Program-made: the position numbers and the translations under genes | Shown: positions 11,452-22,267 of the stretch, piece after piece | Numbering within the stretch: the stretch's first letter is position 1 | Layout: every line of letters begins with the position of its first letter | From: Thermomucor indicae-seudaticae | Lineage: Eukaryota > Mucoromycota > Mucoromycetes > Mucorales > Lichtheimiaceae | Assembly: GCA_000787465.1 (NCBI GenBank) | Contig: JSYX01000447.1 | Span: forward strand, 1 to 24,712 | DNA: 24,712 bases | Direction of reading: 5' to 3' | Notes under the pieces: model-generated | Databases searched by the model: none | What the model was told of the DNA's origin: nothing | The model's input: only the letters and a program-made list of their open reading frames with translations

Positions 11452-14386
11452 CGCGATGACAATAGAAAGAGGGGGTTCTTGAGTGTCCTGGACAGATGCC
11501 CGATGTTCCCCTCCTTCAGTGCTCCGGACCGGAAGAGTTCTGAAGGCAGTCATGAATCGGACTTCCATTTATAGAAATTCACCAATCCTGAGCTTATCAA
11601 GCATCCAACTAATCAATATCCATTGTAACCTCTTCGATACTTCTGTTTGTCGACGCGGGAATGTTTGTGCCACATTTTGATGATATCGATGACTTTTCAG
11701 TGATGCGGTAGAAGAGGATCGGCCAAACTTTATCTTGTATAGTGTGCCAAATTTTAGGAAAGATGAACCTCAAGAAAGTATTTTGCGTCAGTTCCGTAGG
11801 ATTCATCTTTACAGCAATACAGTCTTCATAGTCAGAGACACACTAAGCTTACCAGTAACCACGGAAAAAAGTTCAGAGTACCGGACCCTTTTAATACCAA
11901 GAGCGCAAACAAGAAAGCTCCCAGATGTACGATCCTGGATGAATGAATCAACCGAATTGTTGCCGATATGAGTATGCCAGAACATCGAGTGTCTTGAAAA
12001 CTGGTGTCCCATGCTTTTTAGCAAGGGATCGAACGGAGCACGGATGGAGTGCAGAGGATGTACGTAGCTCTGTGCGCAAGGGACAAAGTGCTTCGAACAG
12101 CCGTAACAGGAGAGATGCGACCAGTAGTGACCATTGTCCAGGGCCTTGTTCTCGAGATCATTTGTGTAATTGCAGCGTCATCTCCCCGTTCATAAAATGA
12201 CAGACGACAGGAAGCACGGTAAATCATGAGAAGCCGAGACCAAGCATGCTTGGAATATGGGATTCCTTTAACCATTTGCTCAAGTGGTCATTCCCTAGGG
12301 AAGTTTCATTCTTTCGTTTGGTCTTACCTTTTTAGACCCTGTGATGTAAAAGAAACCGCATTATCTGCTATTCGGAGAGGACCCTGAATTATCGGATATG
12401 ATCCTGGATTCGGTAAACGACCTGCCCCCTGCACTTCCTCTCAAAGAAAGGTCTGTTGCAGGCGGGAAACATATTTGCTCTGGGAATGCGTGTTCGATCT
12501 CCTTATTCTTTCTCTCTTCTTTGTCCTCCGTAATTCGTCGTGGCTGTTGAGAAGTCAGTGCTGCTATTTTTCATGGCACGGACAAAATGGAGAATTGTGT
12601 CCACAAAGCATTGAATTCCCGCATCTTTGTGTGCCATTGCAATCGTTAGCCTAACAATAGCACGTAATACGAAAGCTTGTATACTTTATGCAGCCGATTC
12701 GATTGCCTTATCAATCCAAAGGTCGAATGAAAGAACGTCGAGCTTCTCCTTGCAGAGATCTGATGAACTGAGCCAATGTAGAAGGCCATGGAAGGGAGGG
12801 AGGGAGTATGTATGAATGGGGAGAAATCCTTGTTTTCTGAATACTTGCTGAAAGAGGTTCTTGGTGTTTCTTTAACCCTTTATGCTGTGAAACTCTCCCT
12901 CTCGTGCTCTCTCCCCTTGAGTAAGATAGTTTCATTTTGACACGTTGTGCATTTCGCAGCAAGGGTCCTTTGCCATTGTCGCATGTAGCGTGACGATAAA
13001 GAAATCAAGGAGTCTTCAGAAGCGTGAAACTTTGTGGCCCACTAAGTATCGTGCTGAAGAAGATAAGTCTGCTCCGAATACGCACGAGGATTTGCTGAAT
13101 AGGAGAGAAGGGGGATAAGCTCTTGTTGATTAAGAATTCTCTCGTCATCTGTTTCTTGCGGTGATAGAATGCACCGGTGATTGAAACTGCCGCTTATCCA
13201 ACAATGACACTCAATGAATAGGATAGGAGTCTAAAAGTCTGGGATGTCTTCCATTAAACGGTCTGTTGATCCGGAAGAACAAGCACGCGTACTCCTGTCT
13301 GAAGTGCTTTGACCACAGCCGCTCATGAAAAGGAAGTCTTTTGGATGCTATCGTGAATAGAACGTTGTTGTCTTTTTTTGGCACCTCAACTAGGTACTTG
13401 GTCTCCATGGCAGGACAAAACGTTTCTTTAAGCACGATGTAAAGGAGGGCCCTTCTTCAACGTGCGAGTGTGCGTCTAAAGGGAGATCATTGAGCGAGCG
13501 AGCGAGAACAAGAACTGAAGACAAGAGAGCTTAAGACAGGAGTAGAATCTTGAAGTTGCCTTTTTGATGGCAATGCATGCTGAGCTCGTCTATATTACGG
13601 AATAGGGAGTTTCTCCTTGTTCATAATGATGATGATGGGGAAATGAATTTGGTGATAGTGAGTTCACCAGAGAACGGTGCAACATCCTGTATTTGTTAAA
13701 GCCAATAATCGGCAGATGCATTCTCGCCATCTCGAGTCGGGCTGCTCATTATTTTTTCAGTCTCTCTTCTTTGTCTCGGCGATTTAGGAGCGTAACCTTG
13801 TTTGCTCGGGCTTTAGAGTCGTTTCGGGCTGTCCGCGATGAGCTGCTCCCTTTTAAGCACAAGCCCCATTAGCACTCCTTGGTTCGCAGTCGTTCTCACT
13901 AGCATGAGCGCTTTAGGGGCGGTTCTTCATCTGTCGCAAAAGAAGAAGAACACAGACTGATGGTAACGTGTAGACAAATGTTCCTGGGAGAGCCACGCAG
14001 TCGGTCACGCATTACAACAAAAAGAATTTATGGGATCGGTTCAACATCCCTGAATTAGCAGTTATTAGGCTGGAGAATATAGCTTGAGCACGACATTGTC
14101 TGTAGATCAGTCCCAAATTTTTATTACACCCTCGAGTAACTTTGCTTCCTATTTTTTATTCCAACTTCAGGATTACAAAATCCTATATATAAAGAGGTCC
14201 CTTTTACAAAGTTTCGGGTACTTCTTCTATTTCTCTTTTACTTCGCTATAAAAGCAATAATACTCTTGTTTGCCTTTCTTTCTCTCTAAAGTTCTCTTAC
14301 AAGGTATCTTGTTGCATCTCCCTGTGTGTGGTGAAAGTTCTAAGCACATTTTATAGTCATCAATCAGTGATCTTATCAAAATCAAC
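11452..14386. other. Long gene-free region upstream of the zinc-finger gene
   Basis: Nearly 3 kb holds no reading frame with a recognised domain. Short open stretches exist on both strands between about 11600 and 12280, one of them open on both strands around 12010-12190. STRE/C2H2-type AGGGG or CCCCT cores occur at 12426-12430, 13109-13114 and 13914-13918, and a GGGAGGGAGGGAG run lies near 12797. The right end contains the leader and core promoter of the transcription factor. It may be a long regulatory region, may encode a noncoding RNA, or may hold decayed sequence; I cannot separate these. Confidence 0.4.
14184..14386 (+). promoter_or_regulatory. Core promoter and 5' leader of the C2H2 factor
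   Basis: A TATA box TATATATAAAG lies at 14184-14194 and a second TATAAAAG at 14247-14254. The following sequence to the ATG is CT-rich (TTTCTTTCTCTC), as in many fungal leaders. Two TATA boxes 63 bp apart could give two start sites. Confidence 0.6.
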
Positions 14387-16001
14387 ATGCTCTCTCAACT
14401 GAACGAAGCGACATCTTTCAGCTTCCATCCGCCATCGCCAACAGAGACTTTGTGCGCTAATAATACGCAACCTCCTTTTGTAACTACGTCTTCCTCACCC
14501 GAAGAACAGTACTGTCAGTCAGTGAACTTTTCTGGGCCATATGAGTCCAGTTATGCCACGAGTACCGTGTCGAGTTATCCCATGATGCACAGCAATGACT
14601 CCGTTGATAGCATGTATCCGAATGTGACAACGCCTTTGACGCCAGCCGTGTCGCCTTCATCTGCTTTGTTTGACATGCAGGTCAGCCGCAAGTTCTCCGT
14701 TGACGTCGGCCCGTTCAGCTTTGGAAGTGGATACCAAGATCCCTCGCCTGCACCGCTGCTGCCGCAAGATCAGAGCGCTTTCCGACGTGTATCGGCATGC
14801 ACTAACTTTTCGCTAGACGAAGAATGCGTGCGCACGCCTCCTCCTCCGCCGCCGTACTTTTATCACCCAACAGCGACTATCACCGAACCGCCAGTCATGC
14901 CTAGTACGCATCCGCTTATGACGACGCCCAGCGAAAAACCACCTACGATAATAACCAAGAGCAGTAATAGCAAGACCAGCCCTCGTTCTCAGCGTGATCC
15001 GTCGTCAAATGGACCGACCGTGCAGCATAAACATGCTTGCAAATATCCATACTGTGGATGGAGCTTTAAGCGATATGAGCATCTCAAGCGCCATATGCTG
15101 GTGCACACAGGTGAACGTCCGCATGTTTGCAATTATCCTGGATGTGGCAAGAGCTTCAGTCGCTCAGACAATTTTCATGCGCATTGCCGAACCCACAACA
15201 AGAAAGGCACGGTGCAGAATACCCGCCGGCGTAGCAAGGCAACCTCAACAGCAACCACGACAGCCCAGTCGGCACCTGCCACCAATAACACCACCATTGA
15301 GATATCGCAACCTATGACAGTTAGTGCACCTTTATATTATTCTGCGCCGCCAACTTTTACTACGGTTCCTGACATGATGATGGATCGCACGCAGCTCCCG
15401 TTTCCCGATCAGGTATTCTTCAAAGAAAAAGAAATCACAAGAGACAATGAAACTGATGAGTGACAAACAGATCCAAGGATACCCTGCACCAAGCTACATG
15501 TCTTATAGGAACCATGAGACGTCAACCTGCGAACCATTCTTTTCACGACCCTCTCCCTTTCTGGATCAAGTCCCAAGCACACATTCTTCCTGGGACTTCA
15601 CCAACATGACGGCACCTGCTGCTCCACCTCCGGCTCCACAACCATCTTGTGTTCGTCGTGCTTCATGCCCTGTCAGTGGCGACGTGAATGCTCAGCAAAA
15701 ATCTCACGTTTGCCCTGTCCCTCAGTGCCAGCGACGGTTTAAGCGACTGGAGCATCTAAAACGCCATATGCGCATCCACACGCTAGAACGACCCTTTGCA
15801 TGCACCTTTCCTAATTGTCACAAGACCTTCTCGCGCTCAGACAATCTTTCGCAGCACATGAAAACACACCAGCGACATGAGGACCGACGCAAATCTCAGC
15901 AGCAAAGGTCTCCATCACCGTCGATGAACTCCTCCATTCCACAACATGACTACTCATCATCAACGTCGATGGCTGCCTTGATTTCTTCAGACATGTCTTG
16001 A
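14387..16001 (+). CDS. C2H2 zinc-finger transcription factor with two finger pairs
   Basis: This is probably a sequence-specific nuclear transcription factor. The model is join(14387..15412, 15471..16001), 518 aa. Two reading frames overlap at 15447-15463; a 58-nt intron with donor GTATTC, branch-like CTGATG and acceptor ACAG joins them in phase 0. Four classical fingers sit in two pairs. The first pair uses C218/C223/H236/H240 and C248/C253/H266/H270, the second C423/C428/H441/H445 and C453/C458/H471/H475. Both pairs share the pattern FKR.EHLKRHM..HT.ERP and FSRSDN, so they look like copies of one module. The rest is Ser/Thr/Pro-rich and disordered, with a PPPPPP tract. The finger type resembles fungal stress and development regulators (Msn2/Com2-like or the finger pair of filamentous-fungal Ste12), but no ortholog is claimed. 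If the intron were not spliced, the first frame would end after 358 aa with only two fingers. Confidence 0.85.
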
Positions 16002-16748
16002 ACCAAACTTTAATCCCTGATATACCCCGTTTCTTCTACATACACGCATTTCTTTTTATTCTTGCTTTATACATACATATCGAGTTTCTTTGTCTTGAGC
16101 TCCTCCCTTTACTTACCCTTTGTACAGATCACATATGCCTTTCTCAAGTTCTCTTTTGTTATATTCCGTTCCAGGAAAATACCCCTCATCATCATCATTA
16201 TTCGTATAGTTTCTTCTTCAACTTCTTACTTTCGTATGTCCTCTCGCTAGGGAGTCCCATATATACTTCTTTCTCTCTCTCTCGCTTTCTCTCTTATGTC
16301 ACCCTTTTTGACATCTTATTTACCACTTACACATTAATCACACATAATACCACGTTCTTTTATGGCCACCACATAACAATCAGTCAAACGAAATAAAAAA
16401 CCAGCCAAGATGCATAGCAGATCGGAAAAACAATAGAGTTCGTTGGGTGCTTGGGGGTGCGATCTGGCAGGATTCACTCCCCAAAACGCGTCGGGCCTCG
16501 ATTTTTTGGGTTGAGATTTGGGGGATCCGACCGAGGCAACCATGCCCAAAGGGAGTGCATGTCCTCGGTAACGCACCAAAAACGGTAATCCATCAACCGT
16601 CACGCTCTTGTCAAGAAAGTAGCCGCTGTCAATCCATCCGAACCCAATAAAAAAATTATAGCCATACAGTATATATAACACGTAATCTAAAACTTCGCCG
16701 TAACTCTTCTCCTCCTTTTCTTCTTTCTGCACCTCCTCTCCCTTCGTC
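16002..16748. other. 3' end of the zinc-finger gene and promoter of ATP-citrate lyase
   Basis: This 747-bp region is strongly T- and CT-rich in its first half, with a CTCTCTCTCTCGC run near 16273. AATAAA at 16392-16397 may end the zinc-finger mRNA. The second half is GC-richer and carries TATATATA at 16670-16677, 79 bp before the ATP-citrate lyase ATG, followed by a CT-rich leader. A 141-codon open frame on the minus strand (16334-16759) is judged spurious. Confidence 0.55.
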
Positions 16749-19700
16749 ATGTCTGCCAAAGCTATTCGAGAATACGACGGAAAACTCCTTCTGGCTTATC
16801 ACTTGCTCCGTGCACCGCTTGTTTCACAACAAGAATCAACTTCCCTTTTCACGCCTGCTCCTACAAAACTCGCTCAAGTGAGCGTTGATACCTCGCTTTT
16901 GGGTACTCCTGGTGCCTTTGAAACAGCGTTGAAGCAACAACTGGATAACCTGCCACAGACTCACCCATGGCTATTGACCGATAAGCTGGTGGCCAAGCCA
17001 GACCAACTGATCAAGCGCCGAGGCAAGCACGGTCTGTTGACCCTAAACAAGACTTGGGAGGAAGCAAGACAATGGATTGAGGAACGCGCCGGTAAAGAAA
17101 TCAAGGTAAGCTCTTTTTTCCATGAGAGAGCGCAGGAGGTTACAGACAAGGAAAAGCTAAAAGTGAGAAAAACGATATCAGATTGATCGTACCACCGGAA
17201 TCCTCAAAACTTTCCTTATCGAACCATTCACACCTCATCCAGCCAACACTGAATATTATGTCTGTATCAATTCGGTGCGTGAAGGTGACAACATCTTGTT
17301 CACGCATGAGGGTGGTATCGATATTGGTGACGTGGACGCCAAGGCGTTGAAACTGCTGATCAAGGTCGATGAGGCGTTCCCTTCAGCGGAAACGATCAAG
17401 ACAAGCCTTTTGAAGGATGTGCCAGAGTTCAAGCAAGACGTCCTGGTCGATTTCATTACGCGTCTGTACTCCGTATACGTTGATCTTCACTTTACATATC
17501 TCGAAATCAACCCCCTAGTGGTCACCGATCCCGCCGAGGGCCAGACGCCCCAAGTCATGTATCTCGATTTGGCTGCAAAACTTGATCAAACCGCAGAGTT
17601 CGAAGCTGGACCCAAGTGGGCCATTGCCCGTGCACCTCAGAACATTGGATTACCTGCTAATCGGCAACAACACGCTGACCAAGGTCCGCCCATGGAATTC
17701 CCCGCTCCCTTTGGCCGTGAATTGAGTCCAGAGGAAGCTTACATTCAAGAACTCGACGGCAAGACAGGTGCATCCCTCAAGCTGACTATTCTGAACCGTC
17801 AGGGTCGTATCTGGACCATGGTTGCTGGTGGTGGTGCTTCTGTCGTCTACTCGGATGCTATAGCTGCTCTCGGTTATGCCAACGAATTGGCCAACTATGG
17901 TGAATACTCTGGTGCTCCTACTGAAACCCAGACCTACGAGTACGCCAAGACCATTCTGGATTTGATGACGCGTGGTGAAGTCAACCCTCAGGGCAAGATC
18001 TTGTTCATTGGTGGTGGTATCGCCAACTTCACCAACGTTGCCACTACCTTCAAGGGTATCATTCGTGCCTTGACGGACTTTAAGCAAGCCTTGATCACCC
18101 ACAAGGTACGCATCTTTATCCGTCGTGGTGGTCCCAACTATCAGGAAGGTCTGCGTGCCATGCGCCAGCTCGGCGAAACCCTCGGCGTTGAGATTCAAGT
18201 CTTCGGTCCCGAAACTCACATAACCGAAATTGTCCCACTGGCACTGCTCGGCAAGCCCTCTGACGACTCGGCTGCTGCTGCTGCTGCTCAGCAACTCTCC
18301 GGTTCAAGTGGCAACCTGTTCCAGGATCAGATCTTTGGCAACAACACCAGTGGCTGGAACACGCCCGCGCGCAGCCCCAAGCTCAAGTTGGCTGACGACA
18401 ACCAAACCCCGGTGGATCCCCGTGAGCGCATGGAATACTTTTCTTCGTCCAATGGCACTGAACAATCGGAATGGTACCGCCCCTTCACGAACAAGACCCG
18501 CGCTATCGTCTACGGTATGCAGCCCCGTGCTGTTCAGGGCATGCTCGACTTTGACTTCATGTGCAAGCGTCAGACACCTTCGGTGGCTGCTATGGTGTAT
18601 CCTTTCGGTGGCTCACACGTTCAAAAGTTCTACTGGGGAACGAAGGAAACCCTCGTGCCTGTCTTCACTTCCCTCAAAGAAGCCGCTGAGAAGTTCCCTG
18701 AAGCCGACGTCGTTGTCAACTTTGCTTCATGCCGCTCTGTCTATGATTCGACCCGTGAAATCTTCACCTTCCCGCAATTCAAGACGGTGGCTATCATTGC
18801 CGAAGGTGTGCCTGAACGCCGCGCACGTCAATTACTGCACGAGGCCGAGCGACGCAAGGTGCTGGTCATTGGTCCTGCTACCGTCGGTGGTATCAAACCC
18901 GGCTGCTTCAAGATTGGTAACACGGGTGGTATGATGGACAACATCGTGGCCTCCAAGTTGTACCGTCCTGGTTCAGTTGGTTACGTGAGTAAGTCGGGTG
19001 GTATGTCGAACGAATTGAACAACATCATTTCGCGTACCACGGACGGTGTCTACGAGGGTGTGGCCATTGGTGGTGACCGTTACCCTGGTTCGACCTTCAT
19101 CGACCATCTGCTCCGCTACGAGAACGACCCCAACTGCAAGATGCTCGTTTTGCTGGGCGAAGTCGGTGGTGTGGAAGAATACCGTGTGATTGAAGCTGTC
19201 AAGAATGGCATGATCAAGAAGCCTGTGGTTGCCTGGTGTATCGGTACCTGCGCCAAGATGTTCACTACGGATGTTCAGTTCGGCCACGCTGGTGCCCTCG
19301 CCAACTCTGATCTCGAAACCGCTGACGCCAAGAACAAAGCCATGCGCGCTGCTGGCATCATCGTCCCAGAGACCTTCGAAAAGATGCCGCTCGTCCTAGC
19401 TGAGACGTACAACAAGTTGGTCAAGGAAGGTGTCATTGTTCCTGCTCCCGAGCCAGAGATTCCAAAGATTCCCATTGACTACTCCTGGGCTCAAGAACTG
19501 GGTTTGGTCCGCAAACCTGCAAGCTTTGTCTCGACCATTGTCGATGACCGTGGACAGGAATTGTTGTACGCTGGTATGCGTATCACGGATGTGTTCAAGG
19601 AAGATATTGGTATCGGTGGTGTCTTGTCTCTCTTGTGGTTCAAGCGTCGCTTGCCTGACTATGCATGCAAGTTTATCGAAATGGTTCTTATGTTGACCGC

Positions 19701-20428
19701 TGACCACGGTCCAGCTGTGTCTGGTGTAAGTACTTTGGGGTTGAAAAAAGAAAGCGTCATGATACAGATGGGTAACTCGGGTGTTCTGATAGGCCATGAA
19801 CACGATTATCACTACCCGTGCTGGCAAGGACTTGATTTCTTCTCTTGTGTCTGGTTTGTTAACCATTGGTGAGCGTTTCGGTGGTGCTCTGGACGGTGCC
19901 GCTTCCAACTTTACGCGCGCCTATGACAGCGGCATGACACCTCGTGAATTTGTCACCAGCATGCGCAAGGCTAATAAGCTCATTCCTGGTATTGGTCACA
20001 AGATCAAGTCGCGCACGAACCCTGATATGCGTGTTGAAATCGTCAAGTCGTACGTGAAGAAGCACTTCCCCAGCACTCCTATCCTTGACTATGCTTTGAA
20101 GGTGGAAGAAATCACGACCAGCAAGAAGGACAATTTGATTCTGAACGTCGATGGCTGTATTGCGGTATCCTTTGTTGACTTGCTTCGCGACTCGGGCGCA
20201 TTTACTCGTGAGGAGGCTGAGGAATACATGCGCATTGGTACTCTGAATGGTCTCTTTGTCCTTGGTCGCTCGCTTGGTTTCATCGGTCACCACCTGGATC
20301 AGAAGCGCCTCAAGCAGGGTTTGTACAGACATCCTTGGGACGATATCTCATACCTCTTGCCTACGCTGGATCCCCAGACCCTGGATCCTCGTCGCGTCAC
20401 CGCTCGTGTCAACGTTCAAGCCAAATAA
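16749..20428 (+). CDS. ACLY: ATP-citrate synthase (ATP-citrate lyase), single-chain form
   Basis: This cytosolic enzyme turns citrate, CoA and ATP into acetyl-CoA and oxaloacetate, feeding fatty acid and sterol synthesis. The model is join(16749..17105, 17182..19725, 19793..20428), 1178 aa against 1101 in human. The N-terminal part is the ATP-grasp and citrate-binding half ([27 protein letters not shown]). A linker at about residues 475-540 contains six alanines (483-488) and Ser/Pro sites. The CoA-ligase half carries [10 protein letters not shown] and the phosphohistidine H821 in FGHAGA. The C-terminal citrate-synthase-like domain has H1036 in GIGHK and D1087 in NVDGC, the expected catalytic residues. 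Animals and several fungal groups have this fused form, while filamentous ascomycetes split it in two genes. Introns of 76 and 67 nt are in phase 0. The codon bias indicates high expression. Confidence 0.96.
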
Positions 20429-20536
20429 GTTTCTTTTTTCCGCTTAATGTCATCATTTCTTCCACCTAATAGTCCATACTTTTGTATACAACCTTATGTA
20501 CATAGCTATACGCTTATATCCATGCGCATTTATGAT

Positions 20537-20542
20537 AATAAA
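20537..20542 (+). terminator. Polyadenylation signal of ATP-citrate lyase
   Basis: AATAAA lies 109 bp after the stop codon and only 23 bp before the stop codon of the convergent FANCE-like gene. The two mRNAs therefore probably overlap at their 3' ends. Confidence 0.55.
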
Positions 20543-20564
20543 GAAAAATTCGTTAGGAATTTGT

Positions 20565-22054
20565 TCAACTTTCATTCAGATGTATCTTTTTCCGAATCGA
20601 TGCGACTTGTCCCAGTATGGAGCGTTTCAGAAACATTTGGCTGGTATTTGCTATTTCCTCGACGCTATTCAAAAGTTGATGACTTGTCAATGCTCGAGGA
20701 TACTTGCTAGTTAGGATGAGTAGTAACTGCATGTGTCCCTTGTCCTTGGGATGCATCTGGACGCCCAAACGGAGCGCATCCACTAAGTCCCGCGTCGTTG
20801 ATGCGTCCAAAGTCAACAAAGGTTGTGTGCTCAATACTTTGTCAAGAACCTGAATGACCGGCTCACGCCATGGTCTCAGGTCTTCTGATAAGAGCGACCT
20901 ACCCTCCAACCTTTAGTGTCCATGCATATCACTCTCTGGTCTAAACTTTGATGATGGAACTCACCTGACGAGTAATAACCTTGTCTGTGGCAAGGATGCA
21001 AATGCCTGCGTGACAAGTTTGTTGACCACTTCAACCTGCGGCCGTCCTTTTTACTTGCTTTTTAGCGACAAACGAGAGGCAGCGAAAAGCGAGGCAGCTT
21101 ACCGAGATCACCTTCCGTGGTGACAATCAAGGGATTCACTAATCCATCCAAGATGGGTTTGCTCAACACTTGACTCAGTTGTACGAGGCCGTTCATGAGT
21201 AGTCTCGGAAGCGACGATGTCAATTGAGCCACCTGTTTGTTCCATAGATGTCAACCATATATTTGGTCTGCCGGTTGGGTTTATCTTTACCCGAGGGTAT
21301 AATGCAGATCGGATCAGGAGTGTTGCGCACGGCTGGGCCATGGTATCTGCTTCTTGTTGCAAGCAGCCACAAAGATCGGCTAAGGCTTCTTCGGACCATG
21401 TCGGGAAGGGCAATTGCTGGCAAATGAATTCTAACTATAGATGCAAATCAGTATGATACAGCAGGTTTCTGCTACAAAGGAACTATACCTGGGTTATCGG
21501 TAAGAGTACGAGTTGATGCAAGGCGTCTGTATGATTCGGTGCTTGGAGCGCTTGCATTAGTGGCGCTACTACCTGGGCCACATCTGTTTTCTCCTTCTTC
21601 TTGAGTCAACTCGGACTGGAGAGCACAAGTAAGATGACAAACCTTGTTCCTGCTGCTGTGCCTTATTCTCGTTCTCTGATGGTTCGGTCTTTAGCCGTTT
21701 CCTCTGTCGTAAACGTCGTCTGGGCCTTACATTCTCGGAAGCTGCTGCTACGTATATACTGACCAGTTAAGGAATGATTGTCTATCATACACAGGCAATG
21801 GAAAGAAAAGAGAAAATGCGAAAGGATATGATAATGGGCTCAAGCTTTTCTTCTTTGTAATTTGGCAAGGGCTTCCTTACTACGTGCAAAGTAAGAATCT
21901 GCAATCTATAGATCAAAGACATTGTTCACTCTATACCTGGGCCATTGACTGAGAACGATTGCAACAAGTCTGTAGAAAACTTGTAATCAGGATTTTCACA
22001 AAGCTGCCGCCGTAGCCTTTCTAATGCTTGTTCATTAAACTCTCTACACGACAT
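20565..22054 (-). CDS. FANCE-like protein (Fanconi anaemia core complex)
   Basis: It probably acts in interstrand cross-link repair, where FANCE links the core complex to FANCD2. The model is complement(join(20565..20910, 20965..21046, 21103..21232, 21291..21434, 21489..21583, 21643..21747, 21937..22054)), 339 aa; most introns are 54-59 nt. The N-terminus (MSCREFNEQALERLRRQL) is followed by a basic segment RPRRRLRQRKRLK resembling a nuclear signal. The remaining ~270 residues are leucine-rich helical repeats, such as LHQLVLLPITQLEFICQQLP, WSEEALADLCGCLQ and WREPVIQVLDKVL, ending with HMQLLLILTSKYP and TSQMFLKRSIL. That order (W.EPV, LLL.L..KYP, FLK+) matches my memory of the FANCE C-terminal domain; it has not been tested by search. 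Human FANCE is 536 aa. The part between the first two exons (21748-21936) is unresolved. Confidence 0.65.
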
Positions 22055-22267
22055 TTACAGCAAGGAAGACTTTGACCATAATTGTAGCGCCGCTTGGTGT
22101 GTGTGCGTGAGCGTCTGTGTGCTTGTTGTGCTATTCAAGGAAGATATACAAAACTGTTATCGGGGGATATGTATAAGTTTACGGGGGAATGGGTGGACTG
22201 GCTCCAGAGAGCCATACCCATTGAGTTTTTCGTCTTTTTACACACTATACTGCTGAGGCCAATTCCA
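22055..22267. other. Short intergenic region
   Basis: This 213-bp stretch holds the upstream region of the FANCE-like gene and the 3' end of the phosphotransferase gene, both on the minus strand. GTGTGTGTGCGTGAGCG occurs near 22097. No gene was recognised. Confidence 0.4.

Noticed and set aside
15447..15463. ATG/TGA overlap as translational coupling or programmed frameshifting between two zinc-finger genes
   Set aside because: Coupling of this kind is prokaryotic, and a 58-nt intron joins the frames without any recoding.
15998..16396. 132-codon frame after the zinc-finger gene
   Set aside because: It is a T/CT-rich low-complexity translation rich in Phe, Leu, Ser and His, typical of a fungal 3' region.
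16334..16759. 141-codon open frame on the minus strand
   Set aside because: It runs antisense over the ATP-citrate lyase promoter and start, has no domain and no splice structure; the low-stop composition explains it.
17650..18294. 214-codon open frame on the minus strand
   Set aside because: It is the antisense shadow of the ATP-citrate lyase coding sequence, whose codon bias suppresses stops on the other strand.
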